The translations under genes and the position numbers were made by a program. The notes beneath the pieces are model-generated. The model did no database searches, was not told the DNA's origin, and saw only the letters and a program-made list of their open reading frames with translations. This document shows positions 52,881 through 60,971 of a stretch of DNA of 64,000 nucleotides, piece by piece; the first letter of the stretch is position 1; the number at the start of each line of letters is the position of its first letter. The DNA is taken from contig JANQJC010000025.1 of NCBI GenBank assembly GCA_028281825.1, positions 1 to 64,000 on the forward strand, written 5' to 3'. Source of the stretch: Flavobacteriales bacterium. Lineage in GTDB: Bacteria > Bacteroidota > Bacteroidia > JANQJC01.

Positions 52881-54383
52881 TTATGGTCCAACCTGCCCCT
52901 TAATAAATGATGTTTGATATGTATTGTCAGGAATAGTAGTATTAAATCCATTGCGCTTGATGGCATATCCCGCATTACCCGGTGGGGGTGGTGGGAATGG
53001 AATAGGAATAGCTACGTTATTCACTACTGGTATTGAAACCTGCCCAACAAATGGTACATTAATAATCAATGTAGCTGAAAGTGTAAGGTTAAAGGCTCCT
53101 TGTGTTCCTGGATAACCGTAATTACCACCATCACCACCTATCGCATTCGGGTTAAGGGTAATCACCACTGAGGGCACGTTGATTGGAATAGGGTAGTTAA
53201 GTACACCACCGTTACCACCAAGCCCCAATACGCCAGGCGTTCCTGGCAATCCATTGGCATATGCCGACAGACCAATAATACCAGTTGGAGGAGTGCCTCC
53301 AACACTGCCGCCAGCGCCACCACCACCGCCAGCACCTAAAAAGATACCAAAGGTTACAAAGTTCACTGGAGGAGGTAAGGTATAACTAAGCGCGAAAGCC
53401 ATGCCACTTCCGCCGCCGCCGCCGCCCCAAATAAAGCCGTTATTCTGAACTGTTGCATCGATAGTCAAATGCATGGCATCACCACCATTGTCACCAGCAC
53501 CAGTCAGTGGAGGTGACTGACTTGGGTCATATGCCCTACCGCCATTACCGCCGTCACCAATGATGTACCCATTGTTGGTAATAGCCACAACAGAACCAGA
53601 TGGAATTGCAGTACCTGTAGTAAATGCAGGGCTGGCATTGGTGTCACTCGTCAAGAATACACCACTGGCAATATCACAAGTCACACAAATCGGTTGACTG
53701 GTTGGTGCTAATGGATGTTGTATATAAAGCTCAGTGCCAAGGTCAAACTTCAAAGCGCTATTTATCACAGACACATGATAGCATTGCGTAACTGTAATGG
53801 TATAAATTTCATTTTGAGTAGTGGTGCCACAAAGGCCTTGTATCACTACTGGGTATGAACCCGCAGGCGTTAGTGGGCTTACATCAAATGTAACCGTAAC
53901 CTGCCCACTTGAAAATTGTGGGTTAGGGTTGATAGTATAAGTAATACCCTGCGGAAAAGAGCCTACCACCGACATCAATATATCTTGTGGATTGCCATTG
54001 GTTTGACTGATGTTAAGCGTTACTGATACTTGATTATTAGTCACATGGTCTACAGTATCACCGGTTGAGCTAGCTGTCATGGTAAAATAGCAATCATTGC
54101 AGCTTCCAAGTATAAATGGTATCCAGCACTGGCCATTCCAAAACTCCATCAAGCTATCCGTTGTATTGAAGATTTGCAAGCCTGGAGCAGGGTTCACAAT
54201 TGCGCTGCGTTGTGCAGTTGTTAATCTTGGTGGCAAGAAACCCCTTGTAGAGTCTGATAGCTCCAAAATAGCTGATGGGTCAGGGGTAAAAGTGCCAATA
54301 CCCACATTATTGGTTTGTGAAAAAACTTGTTGAGTAGCCAGTAAACCTGCTAAAACAATCAAGAACCGAGTAAAAAATTTCAT
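52881..54383 (-). CDS. secreted Gly-rich protein with NVGIG-type N-terminus
   Basis: 500 residues from the Met at 54383 (MKFFTRFLIVLAGLLATQQVFSQ, a signal peptide); the track start adds nine residues. After TNNVGIGTFTPDPSAILELSDSTRGFLPPRLTTAQRSAIVNPAPGLQIFNTTDSLMEFWNGQCW, a block common to many secreted Bacteroidota proteins, two beta domains follow (VSVTLNISQTNGNPQDILMSVVG). Residues about 285-450 are unusually Gly-rich, with runs such as GGGGGGSGMAF, GAGGGGGAGGSVGG and GNGGVLNY. The look is of a surface fibre or adhesin. It lacks a type A sorting domain at the C-terminus. Confidence 0.72.
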   Translation of the reverse strand: MKFFTRFLIVLAGLLATQQVFSQTNNVGIGTFTPDPSAILELSDSTRGFLPPRLTTAQRSAIVNPAPGLQIFNTTDSLMEFWNGQCWIPFILGSCNDCYFTMTASSTGDTVDHVTNNQVSVTLNISQTNGNPQDILMSVVGSFPQGITYTINPNPQFSSGQVTVTFDVSPLTPAGSYPVVIQGLCGTTTQNEIYTITVTQCYHVSVINSALKFDLGTELYIQHPLAPTSQPICVTCDIASGVFLTSDTNASPAFTTGTAIPSGSVVAITNNGYIIGDGGNGGRAYDPSQSPPLTGAGDNGGDAMHLTIDATVQNNGFIWGGGGGGSGMAFALSYTLPPPVNFVTFGIFLGAGGGGGAGGSVGGTPPTGIIGLSAYANGLPGTPGVLGLGGNGGVLNYPIPINVPSVVITLNPNAIGGDGGNYGYPGTQGAFNLTLSATLIINVPFVGQVSIPVVNNVAIPIPFPPPPPGNAGYAIKRNGFNTTIPDNTYQTSFIKGQVGP

Positions 54384-54564
54384 TTGTAAGCGCTTATGGT
54401 AGTCCTTCAAATTATCAAGGTTGCAAAAATTATGATTTTTATCGAGAAACGCAATGACAATTAGATGAATAGGGCTTTTTCTGTGATGATTGTGCAGTCT
54501 CTTTTGAATATTAAGTCATTCAATTACTTTTATCCAGCACTTATTATCATGGTTAGAAGCATTT

Positions 54565-55770
54565 ATGTTCTTCAACAACTACCAAATATTCATATACATC
54601 AGCCTCTTTGTAATTGCATTTGGGCTGGTGAGGTATTTTACTAAGCTCAGGCTGGTAAGAAACCTGGTGCTCAGTTTTGCCAATTTAATAGTGTTGCTCT
54701 TTTTTGTGAAAGAGCACAGTCTTATTGTCATTTCTGTGCTTAGCCTTTTGGTATTTGTTGCAGGGCAGTTATTGCAACGGCGCAACTTGAACTGGCTGCT
54801 TTACTTCATGGTTAGCCTGATGATAGTACTCTTTAGTATTCGCAACTATCCATATGTGCAGCAGCTACTGGAGCAGAGTTACTTCTCCTTTGTAAACACA
54901 CCCATACTCTCCGTACAAAAGGTTGGTTTGTCTTACATCTTGTTTAGGTATGTGCACTGGCTGGTGGAGTCATCCAAAAGAACTATCCATCAATCAGACT
55001 TTCTCACTTTTCTTAGTTATATATTCTTCTTTCCAACCTTTTTGGCAGGGCCTATAGACCAATACAATAATTTCCATTACTGGTTGGGTAATGCAAGGTT
55101 TATATACAATCGTAGCCTCTTTTTTGCGGGTGTGATGAGGGCATTTATTGGTGCAGTGAAAACACTGGGTGTGGTCCCCTTTGTAATTGACTACGCTACT
55201 GACTACAACCTTTTGTTGCCTTACTTCTCACCTGCGATGGCAGTTTTTGTCGGCGCACTTTTCTATTCATTGTATATTTATTTTGATTTCTCGGGCTATA
55301 GTGATATTGCTATTGGTACAGCTTACATGCTGGGTATCAAAATACCTGAAAACTTCAATAACCCATACTTCTCAGATAGTTTGAGGGAGTTTTGGCGCAG
55401 GTGGCATATTACCTTTTCATTGTTCTTGCGGCTTTATGTTTTCAAGCCATTCATCAATCTTTATAATCGTATTATCAATCCCAGGCACAGGCTGTTGGTA
55501 TCTATCATTAGTTATTTGTCCACCTTCTTGGTGTGCGGCCTGTGGCATGGAGAAACCATCAATTTCGCCTGGTGGGGTTTGTGGCATGGCGTTGGATTGT
55601 CCATCAACAAATTATGGACAGTAAAAGTAGTTGAGAAAAGCAGCTTTGGCTCCTCGTTTTGGTATCGAATGGTAAGTATACTAGTTACTTTTATCTATGT
55701 GAGTATAGGCTGGATATTTTTTCACTACAAGGCGAATGAACTCGGCAAAATTTTTGAATTGATATCATGA
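54565..55770 (+). CDS. MBOAT-family acyltransferase (DltB/AlgI-like)
   Basis: 401 residues, about ten membrane helices. The MBOAT landmarks are FFPTFLAGPIDQYNNFHYWL, YFDFSGYSDIAIGTAYMLGIKIPENFNNPYFSDSLREFWRRWHITFSLFLRLYVF and CGLWHGETINFAWWGLWHGVG, with invariant His328 (LWHG), plus His281 and His341. The family passes acyl groups across the membrane onto envelope polymers or sugars. The gene overlaps the DltD-like gene by four bases (ATGA), and a microprotein gene overlaps that in turn. Length and motifs fit DltB and AlgI; the substrate is unknown. The first 50 residues are poorly conserved. Confidence 0.9.
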   Translation: MFFNNYQIFIYISLFVIAFGLVRYFTKLRLVRNLVLSFANLIVLLFFVKEHSLIVISVLSLLVFVAGQLLQRRNLNWLLYFMVSLMIVLFSIRNYPYVQQLLEQSYFSFVNTPILSVQKVGLSYILFRYVHWLVESSKRTIHQSDFLTFLSYIFFFPTFLAGPIDQYNNFHYWLGNARFIYNRSLFFAGVMRAFIGAVKTLGVVPFVIDYATDYNLLLPYFSPAMAVFVGALFYSLYIYFDFSGYSDIAIGTAYMLGIKIPENFNNPYFSDSLREFWRRWHITFSLFLRLYVFKPFINLYNRIINPRHRLLVSIISYLSTFLVCGLWHGETINFAWWGLWHGVGLSINKLWTVKVVEKSSFGSSFWYRMVSILVTFIYVSIGWIFFHYKANELGKIFELIS

Positions 55771-56879
55771 AACTGATGCACACCTTCTATAAAACTTCAT
55801 CTCTTGCCCGCAATGGTATCTTCTTGCTGGTAAGTGTTGTTGTGCTCTTGGGGGTGCTATTTATTCCTGACTTTAAGTGGAAGGAAACTTCAAGGCAAGT
55901 ATATTCTATACCGGGCATTAATCTCAAGTATGATGATGAACCTTTTGTTAGCCACTTTTTCAAATCAATCAAAGCTAATGATGGTTATTTGATATTGGGC
56001 ACTTCAGAGTCGTCTTCTTTAAAAGGGGGTAATTATTACGATTACCTGAACAGTGATATTGAGGTACGGGAGAGTTTCTCTGTGCTGGCTGGTGCAGGCC
56101 GTACTGGTGGTTTGTACATTCCATTGTTTATCAATCACAAAAAAGAAGTGAAAGGGCTTAGGGTCATCTACCTGATAAACCCCGTGTATTGGGGTAGCAA
56201 TTTGAGCCAGGTGAATAAAGAGTATTGGAGCCGATACAGTAACTACGGCTACAGTTCTGGTATCGAATTGAGCGAAAAGGAAAAGGCATTCTACCAACCT
56301 GTTCAAGAGTATTATGATAAAATCAACCTGTTTGAAAAGGCTACTTACACTATCGAGTATTGGATAAGAAATGTTCGGGAGCCATATTTTAATCATTTAA
56401 CTTTTTTACTTAATCCAAAAAAATATGAGGAAAGGATTACCTATGTGAAAAAGGGAGCTAAAGATTTGAGCGCATATCCGCTTTTCGGACAAATTGATAC
56501 TGAAGAAATTGACACAAGCAGAAGCCATGCTTTTAATTTTCACAACCCAGATTGGTTCAAATCCGTTGACTTGAAAGGGGATTACAGGTATGAGGAACTA
56601 TCAGCTTTTGTTGACCTGTGCCAATACCTGGATATTCAGGCTACCTTTATTTTAGGGCCGTATAATGAGCGTTTTATCAAGCATTATGATGTCGGTAGCT
56701 TAAGCCCATACGTGGATGTAACTCAAAAACTAAAGACCATGCTCGAAGAAAAGGGCGCTGACTATATTGATGCAACGGATATCTCACAGGCTCCCGGGGC
56801 ATTTATTGACCACCAGCATCATTCAAGTTATGGTGGTTATCTGCTGTATCAAAAGATTAAACAACACTTAGAAAAATGA
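55767..56879 (+). CDS. DltD-like SGNH-fold acyltransferase/esterase
   Basis: 370 residues with an N-terminal membrane anchor (GIFLLVSVVVLLGVLFI) and a periplasmic SGNH-type domain. The nucleophile block YLILGTSESSSL (Ser80, GTSE in place of the DltD GSSE) and the end AFIDHQHHSSYGGYLLYQKIKQHL (Asp348, His351 or His352), which parallels the Asp-His-containing DltD end, give a plausible Ser-His-Asp set. AGAGRTGGLYIPLF is the next conserved block. DltD completes D-alanine transfer after DltB; here there are no teichoic acids, so the product is open. It is coupled by ATGA overlaps both to the MBOAT gene and to the microprotein gene. Confidence 0.8.
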   Translation: MKLMHTFYKTSSLARNGIFLLVSVVVLLGVLFIPDFKWKETSRQVYSIPGINLKYDDEPFVSHFFKSIKANDGYLILGTSESSSLKGGNYYDYLNSDIEVRESFSVLAGAGRTGGLYIPLFINHKKEVKGLRVIYLINPVYWGSNLSQVNKEYWSRYSNYGYSSGIELSEKEKAFYQPVQEYYDKINLFEKATYTIEYWIRNVREPYFNHLTFLLNPKKYEERITYVKKGAKDLSAYPLFGQIDTEEIDTSRSHAFNFHNPDWFKSVDLKGDYRYEELSAFVDLCQYLDIQATFILGPYNERFIKHYDVGSLSPYVDVTQKLKTMLEEKGADYIDATDISQAPGAFIDHQHHSSYGGYLLYQKIKQHLEK

Positions 56880-56989
56880 AAAAGTTGGTTTATAAAATAG
56901 TAGTGAAGTTGATAATACTGGTGCTATTGGTATACCTATTAATGTATTCCAGCGGGGAGGATATCCCATATATCTATGCAGGTTTTTAG
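56876..56989 (+). CDS. 37-residue DltX-like microprotein
   Basis: Below the track threshold. ATG at 56876 overlaps the DltD-like stop (ATGA) and the frame runs to TAG at 56989. The product begins MKKLVYKIVVKL, has one membrane helix (IILVLLVYLLMY) and ends SSGEDIPYIYAGF. The last six residues, YIYAGF, match the C-terminal FIYxxF pattern of DltX, in which the Tyr is thought to carry the acyl group between DltB and DltD. The size, single helix, extreme C-terminal motif and position beside MBOAT and DltD-like genes all agree. Homology is inferred from pattern, as the protein is too short for certainty. Confidence 0.75.
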   Translation: MKKLVYKIVVKLIILVLLVYLLMYSSGEDIPYIYAGF

Positions 56990-56997
56990 AAAAAAAA

Positions 56998-57028
56998 TTT
57001 GGAGATACCAAAAATGTATTTACCTTTG
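56998..57028 (+). promoter_or_regulatory. tetR promoter (TTTG-N19-TACCTTTG)
   Basis: TTTG at 56998-57001, a 19-base spacer, then TACCTTTG at 57021-57028: a full match to the Bacteroidota promoter. It overlaps the track GTG start, so translation must begin at the ATG at 57049. Confidence 0.8.
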
Positions 57029-57043
57029 TGAGTGATTACTCAC
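57028..57043. promoter_or_regulatory. probable TetR operator (autoregulation)
   Basis: GTGAGT-GATT-ACTCAC, a perfect 6-bp inverted repeat with a 4-base spacer covering the expected transcription start just after the -7 box. A repressor bound here would block its own promoter. Confidence 0.65.
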
Positions 57044-57048
57044 TTTTT

Positions 57049-57573
57049 ATGACTGAGAAACAAGAGAAAATATTGAATGAAGCCTTGAGGTTGTTTGCCC
57101 AAAATGGCTACAATGCCACCAGCACCAGTCAGGTGGCAAAGGCAGCTGGTGTATCTGAGGGGCTTATTTTTCGTCATTATGGAAACAAAGAGGGTTTGTT
57201 GCAGGCCATTATAGCCTTGGGTGAAGAGAGCTTAAAGAAGCTCTTTTCTGAAGTGATTTTTCAGACAGAACCTAAGGATGTGATACGTAAAACTTTGGAG
57301 CTTCCTTTCACTATTCCAGATACAGAGCATGAGTTCTGGCGTTTGCAGTACAAGCTAAAGTGGGAGTTGAAAGAACAGAATCACGCCAAGATGGAGCCAT
57401 TGCTTCTAGCGCTCACCAATGCCTTTACCAAGTTAGGATATAAGCAGCCAGACTTAGAGGCTGAGATATTGGCACTTATAATGGACGGCATTGGCGGTGC
57501 GATATTAAAAGGTACATTGCAAAAAAGCCGAAAGGATACAGTAGACTTTTTGAAAAAGAAATACGGAGTATAA
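57049..57573 (+). CDS. TetR/AcrR-family transcriptional repressor
   Basis: 174 residues from the ATG at 57049 (MTEKQEKILNEALRLFAQNGYNATSTSQVAKAAGVSEGLIFRHYGNKEGLLQAIIALG); the GTG start on the track lies inside the promoter and operator. The helix-turn-helix is TSQVAKAAGVSEGLIFRHYGNKEGL. The C-terminal ligand domain (LPFTIPDTEHEFWRLQYKLKWELKEQ) has no recognised ligand. Two likely binding palindromes flank it: one on its own promoter and a larger one between it and the reductase gene, pointing to control of both. The ligand is unknown. Confidence 0.9.
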   Translation: MTEKQEKILNEALRLFAQNGYNATSTSQVAKAAGVSEGLIFRHYGNKEGLLQAIIALGEESLKKLFSEVIFQTEPKDVIRKTLELPFTIPDTEHEFWRLQYKLKWELKEQNHAKMEPLLLALTNAFTKLGYKQPDLEAEILALIMDGIGGAILKGTLQKSRKDTVDFLKKKYGV

Positions 57574-57587
57574 AAAAATTGAACAAA

Positions 57588-57609
57588 TAAGTAAGTGAGT
57601 ACTTACTTA
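57588..57609. promoter_or_regulatory. probable TetR operator upstream of the reductase gene
   Basis: TAAGTAAGT-GAGT-ACTTACTTA, a perfect 9-bp inverted repeat with a 4-base spacer, 29 bases before the reductase ATG. The shape matches the site on the tetR promoter (same spacer length, shared AGT/ACT core). No TAnnTTTG box was seen nearby. Confidence 0.6.
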
Positions 57610-57637
57610 AATATATTAACCATACAATACAGAAACC

Positions 57638-58687
57638 ATGACAACAATTAACAAAAACAAACCAGTGGCGGTAACAGGTGCAACAGGCTACCTGGCAGGT
57701 TGGATAGTTAAAAAACTATTAGACGAAGGTTTAACCGTTCACGCTGCGGTGCGCAACCCTGATAAAAAAGAGAAAACCAAGCATTTAGAAGAAATGGCTA
57801 CCAACAGCAAGGGTGAAATCAAGTTCTTTAGGGCTGACTTGCTTTCTGAGGGTAGCTATGATGAAGCTATGAAGGATTGTGAGTTAGTCATTCATACCGC
57901 ATCGCCATTTTTCCTCAATGTGAAAGACCCACAAAAAGACTTGGTTGACCCTGCCTTGAATGGCACCCGCAATGTGCTTAATTCAGTGAATAGAACTGAG
58001 AGCGTAAAACGTGTAGTACTCACCAGTAGCTGCGCAGCTATTTATGGAGACAATATAGATATACAAAAGGCGCCTAACCAGACCTTGACCGAAGATATCT
58101 GGAATACCACCAGTAACTTAAAGCACCAGGCCTATTCTTATTCTAAAACTATGGCTGAAAAAGAAGCCTGGAAAATGAAAGAGGCTCAAAACCGTTGGGA
58201 TTTGGTAGTAATGAACCCTTGCTTTATTCTTGGTCCGGCAACCAACCCTCATGCAAATGGAGAAAGCTTGAACTTCATTAAGCAAATGGGCGATGGTACT
58301 ATGAAGTTTGGTGCGCCGCCATTCCACATGGGCATGGTAGATGTTCGCGATGTAGCTGAAGCACATTTCAAGGGTGGGTTTACACCTTCAGCCAGTGGTC
58401 GCCATATACTGAAAGGAAAAGAGGCCTCTGTACTTGACCTGGCTAATATGCTAAGGCCCAACTATGGGGATAAGTATCCATTGCCAAAAAGTGAACTGCC
58501 TAAATTTATGGTATGGCTGATGGCGCCAATGGTAGGTATGAAACGCAAAGAAGTAAAACGGACCTTAGGCTATCCATGGAGAGCTGATAACAGCAAAAGT
58601 ATCAATGAGCTAGGGATGAAATACAGGCCATTGGAAACCACCATCAATGATTTCTTTGGCCAAATGGTGGAAGAAGGGGTTATATAA
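57638..58687 (+). CDS. NAD(P)-dependent reductase/epimerase (extended SDR)
   Basis: 349 residues. Extended short-chain dehydrogenase related to dihydroflavonol 4-reductases: VTGATGYLAGWIVKKLLDEGLTVHAAVRNPDKKEKTKHL is the NADP site (Arg after the second strand), LVIHTASPFF a core strand, RVVLTSSCAAIYGD holds the catalytic Ser, and YSYSKTMAEKEAW the YxxxK pair. NPCFILGPATNPHAN lines the substrate cleft. A TetR operator precedes it, so it is probably induced when the repressor releases its ligand. The substrate is perhaps a small aldehyde or ketone; this is inference. Confidence 0.9.
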   Translation: MTTINKNKPVAVTGATGYLAGWIVKKLLDEGLTVHAAVRNPDKKEKTKHLEEMATNSKGEIKFFRADLLSEGSYDEAMKDCELVIHTASPFFLNVKDPQKDLVDPALNGTRNVLNSVNRTESVKRVVLTSSCAAIYGDNIDIQKAPNQTLTEDIWNTTSNLKHQAYSYSKTMAEKEAWKMKEAQNRWDLVVMNPCFILGPATNPHANGESLNFIKQMGDGTMKFGAPPFHMGMVDVRDVAEAHFKGGFTPSASGRHILKGKEASVLDLANMLRPNYGDKYPLPKSELPKFMVWLMAPMVGMKRKEVKRTLGYPWRADNSKSINELGMKYRPLETTINDFFGQMVEEGVI

Positions 58688-58689
58688 AT

Positions 58690-58742
58690 GAGACAGGTAG
58701 AGACGCAATATTTTGTGCCTCACGTGTGCCATAAGAGTCTCA
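58690..58742. repeat. degenerate GAGAC/GTCTC palindrome
   Basis: GAGAC at 58690 and 58700, then GTGCCTC and GAGTCTC, form an imperfect inverted repeat around GACGCAATATTTTGTG. It looks like a worn intergenic palindromic repeat of the GAGACGCAAnATTTTGCGTCTC type that I recall from this phylum. Confidence 0.35.
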
Positions 58743-58771
58743 ATACCTAATACTTAATACCAATTACTAAA

Positions 58772-59443
58772 ATGATAAAAGCAATCATCACCGGAACCAC
58801 AGGCATGGTAGGCAAGGGAGTTTTGCTCGAGTGCCTGGAAAATGAAAATGTAGAGTCTGTTTTGGTAGTCAATCGAAGGTCGCTGGGCATGCAGCATCCT
58901 AAGCTGAAGGAGGTCATCCATAGGGATTTCTACAATATCGATGCGATTAGAGAAGAGCTAAAAGGTTATAACGCTTGCTACTTCTGCATGGGAGTATCTG
59001 CGGTTGGCTTGTCCAGCGAGGAGTATTACAAACTCACCTATACACTCACTACCCATTGGGCAGATACCCTGGTGGGGTTAAACCCAGATATGACCTTTTG
59101 TTATGTATCAGGTGATGGGACATCAACCGAGGAAAATAGCCGAATGGAGTGGGCTAATGTAAAAGGTAAAACAGAAAACTACATTCTCTCCTTGCCTTTT
59201 AAGGACAGTTATGCCTTTCGCCCCGGGATGATACAACCACTAAAAGGAGTGGTGCCCAGCTCAAAGCTTTATAGAAGACTAATTACCATTTTCAAGCCCT
59301 TGTTTGGATTGGTGAAAGCCATCGCCAAAAATTCTATTACCACCAGTGTAAATATTGGCTTGGCAATGATACATGTTACCTTGAAGGCTTCAGGGAAAAA
59401 GCACCTGCACAATAAGGATATTAACCAACTCGCGGGTGAATAG
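58772..59443 (+). CDS. NAD(P)-binding atypical SDR
   Basis: 223 residues. The Rossmann start IKAIITGTTGMVGKGVLLECLENENVESVLVVNRRS gives the TGxxGxxG dinucleotide site. It has the YVSGDGTSTEENSRMEWANVKGKTENYI segment, in which the usual YxxxK is replaced by a W..VKGKTE arrangement, typical of the atypical (a5-like) SDR group that often lacks dehydrogenase activity. The end FKPLFGLVKAIAKNSITTSVNIGLAMIHVTLKASGKKHL is hydrophobic. It follows the previous reductase by 84 bases on the same strand. Function unknown. Confidence 0.82.
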   Translation: MIKAIITGTTGMVGKGVLLECLENENVESVLVVNRRSLGMQHPKLKEVIHRDFYNIDAIREELKGYNACYFCMGVSAVGLSSEEYYKLTYTLTTHWADTLVGLNPDMTFCYVSGDGTSTEENSRMEWANVKGKTENYILSLPFKDSYAFRPGMIQPLKGVVPSSKLYRRLITIFKPLFGLVKAIAKNSITTSVNIGLAMIHVTLKASGKKHLHNKDINQLAGE

Positions 59444-59457
59444 ATTAACTTAGCGGA

Positions 59458-60042
59458 ATGGCATCGCAAGATATTGAGTGCTTATTTGAACAATCTAATA
59501 ATATAGAAGTAAAACGCTTTTGGAAGGAGTTAGAAGCTGCTATTGGACGAGAATTTTCTGGTGAAACAGTCCTTGACTTGGGGTGCAGTTTTTCAGCGTT
59601 ATTTGTTAATCTCTTGGAGAACAACTCCGAGAAGCTGATGAAGTATTGGGGTATCGAAAAGCTGAGTGAAAAAGAGATAGAAAAATCCGGTGCTTTTTCA
59701 TCAAAAACCTTTTATATTGAATATGATACCAGTATTGAAGAGTTCATAGAAAGGGATATAGCACAAAAGTTCTCACTTATTTTCTTGAGAAATGTACTTC
59801 ATTATATAGCGCCTAAGTATGACGATAAAATCATTGACTTCCTCAATAATCATCTATTAAACGAAGGCATTATATACATAGAGGTCATACCCCATACATG
59901 CCCAATAAATCATGGTAGGAAATATCCGTTTGATGAGGGACGTTACAAGAGGTATCTCAAGGCATTCAGCGTGGTGTCATCATATGAATATGGAGTCACA
60001 GATAAGCACCAATTAAAGGCGACATTAAAATTCGTCGAATGA
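59458..60042 (+). CDS. class I SAM-dependent methyltransferase-like protein
   Basis: 194 residues. A Rossmann-like SAM-binding strand is seen in TVLDLGCSFSALFVNLLENNSEKLMKYWGIEKLSEKEIEKSG (motif I DLGCS with the acidic residue at the end of strand 2 in GIEKL). Motif IV is LIFLRNVLHYIAPKYDDKIIDFLNNHL. The C-terminal block IIYIEVIPHTCPINHGRKYPFDEGRYKRYLKAF is typical of small-molecule methyltransferases. It starts 14 bases after the atypical SDR stop, suggesting co-transcription. The substrate is unknown. Confidence 0.78.
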   Translation: MASQDIECLFEQSNNIEVKRFWKELEAAIGREFSGETVLDLGCSFSALFVNLLENNSEKLMKYWGIEKLSEKEIEKSGAFSSKTFYIEYDTSIEEFIERDIAQKFSLIFLRNVLHYIAPKYDDKIIDFLNNHLLNEGIIYIEVIPHTCPINHGRKYPFDEGRYKRYLKAFSVVSSYEYGVTDKHQLKATLKFVE

Positions 60043-60122
60043 TTATTAACATGTTATCAACAATTCCTGTGTTTTGTTGAAAATATGAGCGCCCCGAAGT
60101 TGAGCAAGGCAGATTTTTAGTA

Positions 60123-60130
60123 TATTTTTG
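60123..60130 (+). promoter_or_regulatory. parAB promoter (TTG-N20-TATTTTTG)
   Basis: TATTTTTG fits TAnnTTTG, with TTG at 60100-60102 and a 20-base spacer. The parA ATG is 26 bases past the box. Confidence 0.6.
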
Positions 60131-60155
60131 TGACTATCCAAACTATGACGGAATT

Positions 60156-60971
60156 ATGGGAAAGATAATAGCTATTGCCAACCAAAAAGGTGGCGTTGGT
60201 AAAACAACTACTGCCATTAATTTGGCGGCCAGTCTTGCAGTTTTAGAATATAAAGTATTACTCGTTGATGCCGACCCACAGGCCAACTCAACATCGGGGG
60301 TGGGCTTTGATCCCCGCAATGTAAAAACAAGTATTTATGAATGCCTCGTAGGTGAAACCAACCCAAAGGATATCATCCTGGAGACAGAAACGCCCAATAT
60401 GTGGTTACTGCCAGCACATATTGATTTGGTAGGTGCTGAGATTGAAATGATTAACCTGCCCAACCGCGAAAAGGTGATGCGCAAGATGTTTGAAGGCATC
60501 AAGGATGATTACGATTTTGTGATTATTGATTGCTCCCCTTCTCTTGGACTGCTAACTATCAATGCATTAACAGGTGCTGATTCTGTCATCATACCAGTGC
60601 AATGCGAGTATTTTGCTTTGGAAGGCTTGGGTAAGTTGTTAAACACCATTAAGATTGTCCAGACCCGCCTGAATACTGACCTCTCAATAGAAGGTATGCT
60701 ACTCACCATGTATGATAGCCGTTTGCGTTTATCCAACCAAGTGGTAGAAGAAGTGAAAACTCACTTCCAAAATATGGTGTTTGATACCATTATTCAGAGA
60801 AATACCCGTTTGGGTGAGGCACCAAGCTTTGGGCAAACCATTATCATGCACGATGCCAGCTCAAGAGGTGCAGTCAACTACCTGAACCTTGCAAGAGAAC
60901 TGCTCCAAAAAAACGGAATGACAAAGATTGACGAGTCGGAGAAAATAATACCAGTTATAAATGAGCAATAA
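60156..60971 (+). CDS. parA: chromosome partitioning ATPase ParA (Soj-like)
   Basis: 271 residues. The deviant Walker A is IANQKGGVGKTTTAINLAASLA with the signature Lys (KGG), Walker A-prime and B are VDADPQANSTSGVGF and FVIIDCSPSLGLLTINALTGAD; DNA-binding residues are expected in the RLRLSNQVVEEVK and RNTRLGEAPSFGQTI blocks. No N-terminal helix-turn-helix, so it is the small chromosomal (Ib-like) form. It forms ATP-dependent dimers on the nucleoid and works with ParB, encoded with an 11-base overlap. Distance to oriC cannot be judged. Confidence 0.96.
   Translation: MGKIIAIANQKGGVGKTTTAINLAASLAVLEYKVLLVDADPQANSTSGVGFDPRNVKTSIYECLVGETNPKDIILETETPNMWLLPAHIDLVGAEIEMINLPNREKVMRKMFEGIKDDYDFVIIDCSPSLGLLTINALTGADSVIIPVQCEYFALEGLGKLLNTIKIVQTRLNTDLSIEGMLLTMYDSRLRLSNQVVEEVKTHFQNMVFDTIIQRNTRLGEAPSFGQTIIMHDASSRGAVNYLNLARELLQKNGMTKIDESEKIIPVINEQ

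Noticed and set aside
57028-57048. GTG start of tetR
   Set aside because: It falls inside the -7 box and operator, so the mRNA would not contain it.
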